DNA of 64,000 nt from Liolophura sinensis (GCF_032854445.1 NC_088301.1:6060044-6124043); one strand, 5' to 3'. Counted from the stretch's first letter, positions 24,189 to 35,945 are shown. Numbers and translations: made by a program. The notes: generated from the letters alone by a model not told the origin.

Positions 24189-24398
24189 CGAATATCTGTA
24201 CTTCACACAGGGTAAGCGGCGCGGAATTGTTTATCATAATCTTCACGGTGTCTCCAATTATCGGGCTGCTGGCGTTACAAGATCCATTTATAACGTCACC
24301 CGGAACGTAAAAAGCCCTGGTGGTGTCCTGGTAACACACTGTGTAATTCCGGGAGGAGTTTCCCACTGACAGGGTAAAACCATTAAGGCGGTTACCGC
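24189..24398 (-). CDS. Gene A2 exon 4: fucolectin domain, C-terminal half
   Basis: A 210-nt phase 1-1 exon, open throughout, encoding GNRLNGFTLSVGNSSRNYT through LTLCEVQIFG. Acceptor TTACAG and donor GTATGC are both conserved with A1. Confidence 0.8.
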
Positions 24399-27300
24399 CT
24401 GTAATACAAACCAAACAGTTTTCTAAATAAGCGAATTATCATCAGACATTTAACCGGAAGCAGCAAGCACCAGAACAACTTGTGTTAATGCGCACAGTGA
24501 TGTTAATTATCAACCCAGCGAATACTGTACCACAGATAAAAAGAAAACTGTACAACTGATGACTGAAAATCTTGTGTGGGACGCGAAAGTAAAGCACCAT
24601 CACAGGTGAAAGAAATCATGTTCCGTAGATCACAAACACATCGTTACGTCCAACACATTAAAGAACTCCTTTGTCATAGATTAAAGGAACCCTGCACTAA
24701 AGTTTAAAGTAATACTGTAAATCAGACCAAAGAAATCATGTACCACGGATCAACGGACGTGTGTCGTGTATTACAAAGGAATTCTCTGTCACAAAGAAAT
24801 TCTCGACCATTACCAAATGTGGCTACTTTATACCATGGGTTATCGTGAAATGTTGTGTACATCATTGAGTGGTTTTGCATAAGTCACATCCTGGACCAAT
24901 ACAGTACCACTCCATGATTTACAAAACAAGTTACAATGGCCTTTTTATAGCTGAACCTGTCCATAGATTGTTATCTCCCGTAAAAATAACGCTTTATTCG
25001 CTTTGATATTCGCTTTACCATTTTGCTTCATTTGGGAATAAACAAATAATAGTTATACCAGTGTCTTGGGTGGTCATACGGCACCACATTTCGTCGTTAT
25101 GATCAATATTTTCATGAACCAGAAGTGCCAGTCTAAATATTGATCTTCGACCTTAACTGAGCCGAGTGAAAAATATTTGATTTAGGTGAACTGCTAGTTA
25201 GCCATTTTCGATCTAATTTGTAAGGGTGTGCAATTTAATTGTGTGAAAAAGATGTTAGGAGATGTTTTTCCACAAAACTCTTTTGAAAAGTTATGGACTG
25301 GTACATTGTCAATGAGTGTTGCTATAAGCCGGCACCTGCTCGTCCCTGACTCCGTGGGTATGCAGACGAGCGTTGCTATCCGCTGGCACGTGCATACCTG
25401 GTTCTGGTTTTGTGCTTAATGGACTTATGTGTTACTTCTCCGTGGAGCTGCTCTATGGCCTTATGACCCTAGCGATCTTTATCTGTTGACCACGGTTTGC
25501 ATTTTGTTTGACTTTCTGCAGATTTTTCCAGTGTGGGTGTTCACAAGTTTACACCTGTGTGTATTGGGCTGGTTACTTGTTTATTGAATAAAAGAGTTAT
25601 AATAGTGGAATTTCATAGTACAATGCCAGAAGTCAAATTTGAGTTCTAAATATTCGGGATTTTATTTTAAGGGTCTCTGCTATAAATCTTCCGAATCAGA
25701 TGATCATGTATGCGTGTGTGAAGCTTTGTTTTGTTTTCCATTTTTTTATGACAAAGTTACGCTCCATCAGTTCAGTCTGGAGCGTGTGCAGGAAATATTG
25801 GTAACAGGAATCCTACCTATCATCATATCGGGGGTCGTTTTGTAATCTGCTTGTATAATACCATAACAGCATTTTGATCATATGTAGCGTTACAGATACT
25901 GATCACCGCCTTGTAATAATATTTATCATAAGAACTGCTATGGAGACTGATAAACTGAAATATTTGAGGTATTATGTCATTTCATTCGGCAAATTGTCTA
26001 ATCTAAGATGTAATGATGCTATCCAGTAATGGCATGCTCATTACGTAAGAGATATCCAAGGTCACGGAAACCGTTTACTGGAGACTAACAGTAACCGTTT
26101 ACTATTTTCGTGATATGTCACGTAAAGTAAAATTTTGGACAGCCAGTGGCAGAAGTTCCAAACTCATCAGTTCAAAAATATAATAGGACTAGTAGTCTAA
26201 ATGGAAAAGATCATTAGTTATCGCCGCATGGTCGATGGCTGTTTCTCTTGAATGTGATTATTATGCGACTTTATTTCAGTTTGCCATCGTTGCACATCAG
26301 GTTTTGACGAATATACGGTGTATTGATCTTTAAATATCTATCTCTCTATGATAATGACGATAATATTCCACAGTTGTCGATTCTTCTCAAAGATAACAAT
26401 CAAATTGGGTATTAGTCCGAATATTCTGACTAAAACTTGCATCCGATATTATGATAAGCCTGACGGCATGCTGCAGTTCTAGGTAGAAGTCGCTCAATTT
26501 ATAATCATTAACAGTTTCAGCGGTGTCGAAGACATTTTTGGTCAAAATATGGTTCAAAATCAACTTACCAGGCACAAAATAATGAACGAGGAGAGAATGA
26601 CTAAAAGTAGTTGGATGTATGTGAAACAAGAAGATAAGGTGGGTAATTTAGCGTTACCAATGTTGTTTGGAAACTTTGAGTGATTTTAAATGGAGCTACT
26701 TCTGACTAGAGCTGCAGCATACCGTCAGGCTCATCACAACATCTCCTCTAACTTCTGGTCAGAAAATTCGGACTACATATACTTGGCTGTATGATTGTCA
26801 CGACTGAGACCGAATCCTGCTTGCCTTTTTGCCTGGAGGTATGTCATTTACCTCTTGATTTCCTCAGAAGTCGTCTTTCTCCATCAGGTTAGAATAAAAC
26901 AGCCTAGAGAACAGCTTTAAGTATAGATCAAAAATAAATAAGTATCATTCTGGTCAACCTACGCTTTCTGTTACAGATACCGATTTTAATTTAAAATATC
27001 GAGCAAAAAAATGCTTAAAATATGCATCACCGAAAATTTATATGATCAAATCTTTATTTGCAGAATCCAATAACGGATAATATTATTAACATAGTCAATC
27101 ACAACGATAAGGCAACAAAAAGGGGAAAAACGAAGACGACAATGGTGAACTACAATAGTTTTCCCAGCAGAAATATTTCTTCGGTGTGGAAATATTTGCG
27201 AAAAACCCTAGGGAATTTTTTCTTTAAATCAGTAGTGTAGAGTGTTCTTCAGTAGGATTTACGCTTCAAAGCCAGTATTAATGACATGTCTTTATTTTAT

Positions 27301-27538
27301 TTGAGAAACATCAACATTTGTTATCACCATAAAGCAACATAAATGTTTTTGAACAATCAGATTTAAAAAGGGTATTCATATTTTGGCAAATATTCACATT
27401 TAAAAAAAACTATTATAAAATAATTTACTGTCATAAAGGTTGACTTTTAAAAGATTATAAGTCTGTTTATTTTGAACATTTTGCCAACGCCGGGTATTTA
27501 GAGATTCTTGGTGGTTATAAAGATACAAGTAAACTTAC

Positions 27539-27766
27539 ATGGTCCGCCTTTACAGATTCCTTTTCTGTTATAGATCCTGAAGCTGTAGATGTTGTACTGT
27601 GTGTCCAGTGTCACCGTCCAGTACGCGGATTATACTCTCTCTTGTGTGTGAGTACATGTAGGTGGTGTCTTGAACACTTGTTCTATCCCACCGTCCACGG
27701 CGAGTTCAGATGTGTATGGGCTATAGGTCGATGATTGTGTGGTGTTTCTGTTCAATGCCACATTCT
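27539..27766 (-). pseudogene. Gene A2 exon 3: fucolectin half-domain with in-frame TAA
   Basis: This exon is homologous to A1 exon 3 and retains both splice sites and the reading frame, but is 9 nt shorter (one 3-nt and one 6-nt in-frame deletion). Next to the 6-nt deletion the codon CAA of A1 reads TAA (27,632-27,630), just after the CTHTQERV stretch. Downstream of the stop the frame is still clean (SAYWTVTLDTQYNIY), which suggests the lesion is recent. Removing the exon would keep phase but would delete half of the lectin domain. Confidence 0.8.
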
Positions 27767-28875
27767 CTGTTAACCAAAATATTAAATCAATGACAGACAA
27801 ATGTAAGACATCTTAACATCTGGACATAACAATGAGTCCGTGTGCCTGCACTTTATCATAAAAACAAATTGACGATATGTGTCCCAAAGCAAAATGATGT
27901 CTATATCGAGATTTCGAATTCCTCCGTCCAAGCCTTAATAGTGCGGGGAGTGTTCTGTGCTATAACTCAAGTATTGCTATCAACAGTGAAAACAGAGCCC
28001 TGGCTGCTGCGAAGTTTCAAAGCGGTCACAACACACTTGTCTGGCTTTGCATTACAGCATGCATACCAATCATTAGCAGTTAATGCAATCATCGCCGCTG
28101 TTTTTGGGTCAGTCCTTGCTTTCCCATTTGTCGTTAAACAGGTTATGCAACTGACATTAAAATCGTTTGCATGGGTCATGTGATATAATTTTATTTCCAT
28201 CAGCACCTTCACATAATTTAACTATTTAAATCACGAATATCACAGACAACACCAAACCTGCCAGTGAATAAGAATGGCCATAATCCTTCCTATACAGTTA
28301 GGCCAACTCATCACCACATTTCCCATCCAATCAAAATGAAGAAATGAAGTTTTTACCGTATACTTTATTCTTGCATCCCATGGCAAAATGCGTTGTACAG
28401 AAGCGGGATAGATTACTTTGCTTAGCTTTGCCTTTATCACTTTACTTCCCGATTTTAGGCTAATTGTTTGAATAATGGATTACATGGAACAAGAAATGTC
28501 TTGCAACAATAAGGTCATTAAGACGACATTACCTGTTTATTGCAATGCAAAGTAGAAAAAACATAAAAATTATTCCATGAACTCCTTCCAGCCAATGTGT
28601 CTTTAGCGGTAACATGAACAACGCAGTGTCATAAGAGGTAATACAAACGCAATACTCCGCATGGAGGGAAAATGCTCACGATTTACATGCTGGGTCAATA
28701 TGTGAGGGTAGTTTACTTCATGACATTTATCCTACTCAGAGACATTTTGTCGTTACATAATACCAGTATAGGCAAGAAAAAAACCCAAGTATCAAAATGT
28801 CCTGAATACGTAATAATACATTCTGGCTGATAACACCTCGTACGACTATACATGTATAGGGTAGGTGTTACTTAC

Positions 28876-28980
28876 GTCTGGAGCAGGTGGGACCATCCCA
28901 GCCACGACGACAGCTTCCGGAACATTTACCCGTTTCTTCATTACATCCATCCTGACAGTTCGTGCATAGCTGCCCCCAAG
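28876..28980 (-). CDS. Gene A2 exon 2: short EGF-like module
   Basis: A 105-nt phase 1-1 exon (acceptor TTTTAG, donor GTAAGT) encoding CTNCQDGCNEETGKCSG and RGWDGPTCS. All cysteines of A1 exon 2 are kept, with several charge-changing substitutions relative to A1. Downstream of its donor, A2 has about 750 bp that A1 lacks. Confidence 0.75.
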
Positions 28981-29654
28981 CTAAAATTAATATTTTTTAT
29001 ATATATAAAGTCAACGTTATAATATAGTTTAGGCAGATGGACTACTCCGCTACCTCATTTAAACAAATTATATGCAGATAATAGTGACTGAACCAACTGA
29101 GGTAAATCAAACACGATTATGTATATGACATATATATACTATTTCAGGGTAACTATACGGGCACCTGTTAAGGTATTAACATAGTGGACAAGCCCAGGTT
29201 TTAATCACATATCGTGCTGCTGTAATGCTGTATTGCTACCCACGTTAATGACGTAAATTCCGCATAAACCCGACTACAAACTGTACATGTGTATATAGTT
29301 ACCAAGTACATATAGGTACAACTCAATCCAAAAATGAACTATCAAAATCACAAAAAGCATTCGATTGGCATGCCGAGGCTCCTACCATATCAAGGTTTCT
29401 TTCCCGTACATGTCCTGAATAATCGAGTTACATTGAGACATTTGATCTCCAGTGCAAGGAAAGTAGTACTGTATATTGTAATCCCTTATCGATAAGGTAA
29501 ATAATTGCTTATGCCATCGTTCAGGTCTGCGCTCCTTTTATTTTCACCTTTACACATGACCTATGTCGTTTGGCTGCGACCATCTGGCCTTAAACCAATA
29601 TCATTATATATATCACCTCATTACCTTACATGACTTACAACGTCATGTACTTAT

Positions 29655-29725
29655 CACCTACATATATATTTATTTATTTATTTATTTATTTTTTTATTTT
29701 TTTATTAATTTATTTATTTATTTGA
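29655..29725. repeat. (TTTA)n tract next to a SINE
   Basis: ATTTATTTATTT repeats and T runs; reads as the A-rich tail of the reverse-orientation SINE that follows at 29,726. Confidence 0.85.
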
Positions 29726-30015
29726 TTGGTGTATTACGCCGTACTAAAGAATATTTCACTTTATACGACGGCGGCCAACATTATGTTGGGAGATCACCTC
29801 CATATAGAGCAGATCACTAACCAATGTTACATACATCGCCTTCATGTAACATTTATTTACTTGTTTCACTGGAGTTTTACGCCGTACTCAAGAATATTCT
29901 TTATGCCAGCATTATGGTGGAGAAAAGCGGGCTGAGCCCGGGAGATAACCACGACTATCCGGAGGCTACTGGCAGATCATCCCTTGTACGGCTGGAGAAG
30001 ATCCCAGCGCGCTAA
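29726..30015 (-). mobile_element. Two nested or adjacent SINE family 1 fragments
   Basis: First fragment at 29,726-29,820 (ACGCCGTACTAAAGAATATT then TATACGACGGCGGCC); second at 29,870-30,015 (TTACGCCGTACTCAAGAATA then GCATTATGGTGGAG). Only the second has a counterpart in the left duplicate (10,200); the first and its (TTTA)n tail look like a later insertion. Confidence 0.65.
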
Positions 30016-30090
30016 AGGAAGTCCCCATTTCATGCAATAGGTGTATAACTAAGTAATATACAGGTAAATACCACTTTGCGCATGACTTAC

Positions 30091-30151
30091 CTAATGTTAT
30101 GTACATCATCACGAGAAACACTCTGCTGATCTGTGGCTTATGGTTCCCCAT
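30091..30151 (-). CDS. Gene A2 exon 1: signal peptide
   Basis: ATG at 30,151 followed by a hydrophobic stretch (RVFLVMMYITL) and a phase-1 donor GTAAGT. It is homologous to A1 exon 1. The frame is open a little further upstream but without another ATG, so this start is preferred. Confidence 0.75.
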
Positions 30152-30649
30152 GTCTACCAGGAATTTTCGCAAACCGCCTTTAGATTACAAAAAGTTATTC
30201 ACCTCTATCCGGAGAGGATTTCCCACCATGAAACTGTTCTCACCAAACATAAAATGCTTCTAAAAGTCACATCGTTACACATTCAAGTCCTGTCCATGTG
30301 TAGTTTAGGAAAATTCCATCAGAATATCTATATGTAGAGAAGCTCAGTCTCTTTGTGTTCAGTGTTATATTTACCTGTGTTGCACAAACGCTAGTCAGAC
30401 ACTAAATGTATTACGTTCCACAACTGGCAAAATAGTAGGCCTAAGGTTATATAAAAAGATATAGCCCGTATTCTTCTTTCGACCTAGATGTGTTGTGTGT
30501 TCTTGTATACATCGCCCATGCTCTACAGTAGCTGACCTGCTTAAATGTTAGGGAGTGAATAGATTCGTGTCACCGAGCAGGAAGTCACGTTACCATTATG
30601 GTGACAGTACATTGCGTTTTGTTGTATACAGCTGAATAAGTGATGTTAA

Positions 30650-30760
30650 CATAACTCATTTCTTCTAAGATTATTCTGCTAAAGCCTTGGTCTCCAAAAC
30701 GATTCATTTGAATGTAACTGACATAAAATTAAATTCCTCACTTAAACGAAAACTGCTGAA

Positions 30761-30803
<43 letters not shown>

Positions 30804-33290
30804 AATAAAATCAGTTTATGGTTATAAGGCATTTAAATGACATCTCTAATCAGTTATATCAAATGGAGCTTCGTGTAGTCTACAGGCCTGTAAAGACAGT
30901 TAAAGGACAAGACAGCACCTGGCTAAAACATATTTCAATCGAAAGCAGGATACTCACGCTTTCTAAAAGTATCACACTTTACTGTTTTAATGAGATTTCA
31001 CCGAATAACATGTAGACCAAAATGACAAATTGCATAAATGGCTTGTGTGAGTCGAGACAGCCATCTTTAGAATTTTATCGAATCAAACACGTTGTTATCA
31101 GATTGCGCTGCCTAAGCTGTGACGTAGCCTTTACTCATTCGATCCATGAAGTGACATATGATAACACAGAACTACTTTATAAGACATCATTTTGAGATCG
31201 TTTACAACGATTGTTGTTACGTCTGACCGTACGGCCATTTCACCAAATGTTGTGGGAAAGGTCTCTATTACTTACCAATCACTACAGACGTAAATTCACG
31301 TGGCGCGGATTAAGAACCATAGCTGCCATGCAGAGTAATAAAACGGGCGAGGGGCTAATCACCCACTTCTGTCATCTTGCCGCTAACTCAGCCCGTGCGA
31401 AAGTCAACGAAAGTAACCGACGGACGAAACTTCACGTCATCTACCACAATGTGTATGAGGCTTCCAAACTAAAAACCGGAAGCCTATTGTTCTTGCAAAG
31501 GTTATATTTTTTGTCCTCTAAAGACTGCTTTTTGGATCATCGTAAAGAGTGACAGATTTGTCGGAAGTGTCACAGTGTCACGTTAAATGCTTACAAATTA
31601 GTTTAAAGATATTACTCTAAGACACAAAACAGTGAATTGCACATCCGGGTAAAAACTTATATTTTAGCTGGCTATGACGTCATCCCGTTAATACGTGTAC
31701 ATAACATAGCCTTTAATTTAAGGCAAATTTAAAGAGAAATGCGTTTTTTCACTTCTACGACGGGTGCTGCCAGACCTTCCCACATACGACTGGTGAGGAT
31801 GCCAAGGCTGGGATAGTAGCTCCTCTGCTTCATCCCCACCCTCTACTTCCCCAATTTTTTAACGTTCCGCCGCTTCTACTCTCCATCTTACTTATTGTAA
31901 AATATAAACCTTATAAAAATATGTACAATTTTAAAGCGTGTTATTATTTGCAATTATATAATCACGACACCAATCCATATTCTCGTCTTTCCCAGCATGT
32001 CAGTCTTTCAAAGTGCTTAAGATAAATGTCAGAGAAAAGGACGTGCCTACATTTTGAAGTTCGTTTTTGCGGTTTATCTGTTTTTGTGGTATTTTTAGTT
32101 AATTCCATCCCAAAATGATGAAGCGTTCATCCCTACATACATAAGCATACTCTAAGGGTGAACGTGCAGGGTGACTCTAATGGGGGAAAAGGGAGCGCTG
32201 GCTGCTCAGATGTCCGGAGACACGTCCTGATGGCATTATTTAAGAAGCCGGAATAAACGTTATATGTTTGTCCTTATTTATGATTAGGCACTATTACACC
32301 GTTCGACGAAATACACGATTAAGCGCTCGACCATTGAGGACATTTCATTCAATATCCAAGCTGTACTTGTCTATGTTTTTGTTGCATTTATAATTAATAT
32401 AAATTTCCGTCCCGTCAAATGTTAAATGTTGTGCTGAACTGAGAGCTACCACCGTGTAAGTTCATTAACTTTGCTGTGTACTCGACTTACAGTGCAAAAT
32501 AGCCAAGGAAGTTATATGACATGGGCGGTCGATGATATGAACTGTGACATTTTACAACAACACCATCAAATCGTAGCTGTATTGCTATTCATTGATAAGG
32601 TGTTGTGAGCTTGTTTTAGTGTTCAGCATAAATGACAAGTAATCATAACTGTAAATTTAAGTTGCTTTTGAACAGACCAGTATACCAAGGTATGTGCTAG
32701 AGATTTATTTTATACATAATCGTATTTAATACGAGTCACGTCAAGGTAAATCATTCAGGGGAGACAACTTTTGTAAGTTCATGTTATGTTGTTCCAGTTT
32801 TATCTCCCTTCAGTTATGTTATTTCATTTGTTACAGCCTTTTACCATATATATATGACATCAAACCACATCCTGTGCAACCATTACGGCTCATCGCGAGA
32901 TGTACCTTCGGTACATGAGATTAAAGGAAGTGAACTTTATCCACGTGTTGGTGTGCGTCGGTTATCTGTCTGCTATCGCTCCCGAGTGAGAGGCATAACA
33001 TCTATTAAAGTAGACGTATCGTCTCAAATATATTGCTTCACCAGTTTGACAACTGTGCATAAGTTCAGTTCATAAGCTTTGATTAAAACAAATGTCAGTA
33101 ACATACAGGTCCGTATAGCTTGTGAGACCATTTTGTTTCTTATGATTTCTCGGTTAAAACAGTCAACACGCCTCTAGAAAAAATTACATGAGACCTTTTC
33201 AGATGACGTAAAATCCATGTAACAGATCGTTGGACAATAAACGTACATTGGATCATTAGGGGTGGTACATTGAACTAAAACAGTGCACAT
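30650..33290. other. Stretch without a recognised gene
   Basis: Contains an (AAAT)n microsatellite at 30,758-30,805 and a possible SINE fragment near 31,745-31,800. A TATA-like ATATATATATG at 32,843-32,855 is followed by GC-richer sequence with a short ATGTACC/GGTACAT hairpin at 32,900. No protein frame here resembles a known family. Confidence 0.4.
30758..30805. repeat. (AAAT)n microsatellite
   Basis: About eleven AAAT units without interruption. Confidence 0.95.
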
Positions 33291-33299
33291 GTCGTTGCC

Positions 33300-34560
33300 A
33301 AAGCACAGCTAGTATACAACAGCAATATGGTGGATGGTCTTGTATTAGCGGTCAGAGCACAGCTAGTATATAACAGTAATATGGTGGATGGCCTTGTATC
33401 AGCGGTCAGAGCACAGCTAGTATACAACATTAATATGGTGGATGGTCTTGTATCAGCGGTCAGAGCACAGCTAGTATATAACAGTAATATGGTGGATGGT
33501 CTTGTATCAGCGGTCAGAGCACAGCTAGTATATAACAGTAATGTGGTGGATGGCCTTGTATCAGCGGTCAGAGCACAGCTAGTATATAACAGTAATATGG
33601 TGGATGGTCTTGTATCAGCGGTCAGAGCACAGCTAGTATACAACAGCAATATGGTGGATGGTCTTGTATCAGCGGTCAGAGCACAGCTAGTATATAACAG
33701 TAATATGGTGGATGGTCTTGTATCAGCGGTCAGAGCACAGCTAGTATACAACAGCAATGTGGTGGATGGCCTTGTATCAGCGGTCAGAGCACAGCTAGTA
33801 TACAACAGCAATATGGTGGATGGCCTTGTATCAGCGGTCAGAGCACAGCTAGTATACAACAGCAATATGGTGGATGGTCTTGTATCAGCGGTCAGAGCAC
33901 AGCTAGTATATAACAGTAATATGGTGGATGGTCTTGTATCAGCGGTCAGAGCACAGCTAGTATATAACAGTAATATGGTGGATGGCCTTGTATCAGCGGT
34001 CAGAGCACAGCTAGTATATAACAGTAATATGGTGGATGGCCTTGTATCAGCGGTCAGAGCACAGCTAGTATACAACAGCAATATGGTGGATGGCCTTGTA
34101 TCAGCGGTCAGAGCACAGCTAGTATATTATCGCAGTATGGTAAGTGTTCTTCTTGTATCCGTCGTCAAAGCACAACTAGTATATAACAGCAATATGGTGG
34201 ATGTTCTTGTATCAGTTGTCAAAACACAGCGTGCATATAATAGCAATATGGTGGGTGTTCTTATTGTACCAGCGGTCAAAGCACAACTAGTATATAACAG
34301 TGACATGGTGAGTGTTTTTGTATCAGTTGTCAAAACACAGCTAGTATATAACAGCAATATGGTGGGTGTTCTTAGTGTATCAGCGGTCAAAGCACAGCTA
34401 GTATATAACAGTAATATGGGGGGTGTTCTTGTATCAGTTGTCAAAGCACAGCTAGTATATAACAGTGACATGGTGAGTGTTTTTGTGTCAGTTGTCAAAA
34501 CACAGCTTGTATATAACAGCAATATGGCGGGTGTTCTTGTATCAGCTCTCAATCTCAGCT
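33300..34560. repeat. 54-bp minisatellite, about 23 copies, open on both strands
   Basis: Unit of 54 bp (plus-strand translation MVDGLVSAVRAQLVYNSN, 18 residues). Units at 33,300-34,130 are nearly identical; those at 34,130-34,560 are diverged and carry 3-nt insertions. Because 54 is a multiple of three, the plus strand is open for 411 codons from 33,327 and the minus strand is also open in long stretches (34,081-33,275 and 34,552-34,127). I read it as a non-coding tandem array. No signal peptide, domain or splice structure supports a protein. Confidence 0.85.
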
Positions 34561-34647
34561 AGTATGTAACAGTGATAACTTCGCACATGTAGGAAAAGAC
34601 AAGCTACACAACACTGACATTTGGGCTGTCAGATCTGTTTCTGTTTG

Positions 34648-34725
34648 AGCTGGTTGATAGTTTACGGCTTACTCAAGAATATTTGACATATAAGACGGTG
34701 GTAGTTGGGGGAACAAAGCGTATAT
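34648..34725 (-). mobile_element. SINE family 1 tail fragment
   Basis: TTTACGGCTTACTCAAGAAT followed by TATAAGACGGTGGTAG; only the 3' part of the element, reverse orientation. Confidence 0.5.
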
Positions 34726-34934
34726 ACCAGGATCAAACGACCAGAATTTAATCCGCATCATCTCCGACTCCATTTAAACTGAAGCCAGTTATAGAAATGC
34801 GTACGTTCAAACTAACTTGTGGTTAGAACAAGAAAACAGATGACCCGATGTCAGTATAATGTGACTGGATGGGGTGTCATGTCAGGTGTCTTTGGCATGA
34901 TACTTCAGTGGCGGCAAGATGAGACAGTGTATGT

Positions 34935-35030
34935 ACATACACCTAAAGACTCGTCGTCGTCGTCACATGACTGAAAAATTAAGTACAACGTTAAACCCCA
35001 AGCATTCATTGATTCATACAATCATATACC
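34935..35030 (+). mobile_element. SINE family 2 tail fragment
   Basis: Contains GTCACATGACTGAAAAATTA and TACAACGTTAAACCCCAAGC, the 3' part of the family seen at 57,345, in plus orientation, ending in ATTCATTGATTCAT. Confidence 0.6.
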
Positions 35031-35514
35031 GTCGAAAAATGAACAAGGTAAACCTCCAGTTACCATCCAGAGTCATGAACGGTCTTTCTCACGAATGTTA
35101 CCAGAAAATCTGAAAGTCTTTTTACCTGTTGTTCTCCTTAATGACCATGATAACCATTAACCGCATAGAAAAATAAAGAGCCGAATATAGTTTGGGTGAA
35201 TAAAAGACAACATTTTTATTATGCTGGCTAAAACAATAAAACATGCCGGAGCAATAAAAGCGACATAGAATGAAGACTATGCATTTCACTAGTTGGCGCA
35301 GCATATAAAAATGTCGAACCCTCAATAAAAGTCTAACCCACATGGGGTATGTCTATGAAAGTTTAAAAACACTAAAAACAGGCGATAGGAACCTGCTGAT
35401 GTCCTCCAATGAGTATATATTAATCATTTATTAGGGAGGGAGTGGTGGGATAAAAGACTAAAGGCGTGCCGCCGCGAAGGCGCGTACAGTGAAATGCGGA
35501 TTCCGACCAGGGCA

Positions 35515-35680
35515 CGCAGCTTATAAATACCCTCACAAACAGACTTGGGCCGGCATTTGCATATAATGCTCGAGCACTGCACCGAGGAGATCAGTTGGTC
35601 AGCATACACATTCAAATAGTGCTGTACTCCACCAGACAGTTGTTCGTCTGCTCAGATTTGCATATAAATACCCGAGCGCC
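35515..35680 (+). promoter_or_regulatory. Cluster of TATA and octamer-like motifs, partly tandem
   Basis: Three TATA-like elements (CTTATAAATACCC near 35,520, GCATATAATGC near 35,556, GCATATAAATACCC near 35,660). Two are fused to an ATTTGCAT octamer (35,553 and 35,656) within an imperfect 103-bp tandem repeat that also carries CACATTCAAATAGTGC. ATTTGCAT plus TATA is known from snRNA and histone promoters, but no such gene follows, so this may be coincidence or part of a repeat. Confidence 0.35.
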
Positions 35681-35837
35681 GAGCAGAGGCAAATCAACAC
35701 ACACACATTCAAATAGTGCACGTGTTGTTGGCCGAAATTACGCTGCCGCATACGGGGCATTAAAAGTATATTAATTCCATCAATAATATTAATTAATTTC
35801 CTTACTAAACTTTCCAACTAAGCTGTATTTTGGTTTT

Positions 35838-35945
35838 GACCTGATTGGTGCTTTACGCCATAATCAAAAATATTTCACTTATACGACGGCAGCTGGAATT
35901 ATGGTGTGTGGAAATCGAGCAGAGATCGGGGCGACACCCTTGGAA
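35838..35945 (-). mobile_element. SINE family 1 fragment
   Basis: Reverse orientation: GGTGCTTTACGCCATAATCA, ATTTCACTTATACGACGGC, ATTATGGTGTGTGG, AGCAGAGATCGGG. Confidence 0.6.

Larger units (their letters stand above)
13537..30151 (-). other. Gene A2: fucolectin-EGF receptor-like gene, complete but with a stop
   Basis: Span of the second tandem copy. Ten exons (30,151-30,091; 28,980-28,876; 27,766-27,539; 24,398-24,189; 23,496-23,347; 20,399-20,250; 19,870-19,724; 19,161-19,012; 18,000-17,898; 13,735-13,537) sum to 1,503 nt, exactly 501 codons, and all phases match. The architecture would be signal peptide, EGF, fucolectin domain, four MEGF-type EGF modules, one transmembrane helix (about residues 412-434) and a 65-residue cytoplasmic tail. 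Codon 101 (27,632-27,630) is TAA, so the gene as read is a pseudogene, a null allele, skips that exon (228 nt, phase 1-1, so skipping keeps the frame), or contains a sequencing error. Undetected small exons remain possible. Confidence 0.8.
21070..30645. repeat. Tandem segmental duplication, right copy
   Basis: Partner of the block starting at base 1, in direct orientation, offset about 21 kb on the left and 19.5 kb on the right. It contains A2 exons 1-5. Copy-specific differences include about 205 bp present only here at 21,270-21,474, about 750 bp only here at 28,110-28,865, and loss of the poly(T)/poly(G) tract seen at 4,420-4,520. Confidence 0.9.

Noticed and set aside
31211..31552. 113-codon plus-strand frame
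   Set aside because: No domain, no splice sites of quality at its edges and no repeat or paralogue for comparison.
32840..33075. LTR or promoter with ATATATATATG and ATTAAAG
   Set aside because: The pattern (TATA, GC-richer leader, poly(A)-like signal) suggests an LTR, but neither TG/CA ends nor a target duplication could be placed.
33327..34562. 411-codon plus-strand frame as a repetitive protein gene
   Set aside because: The frame follows from a 54-bp period, the opposite strand is equally open, and there is no signal peptide, splice support or recognised domain. Kept as a finding only.
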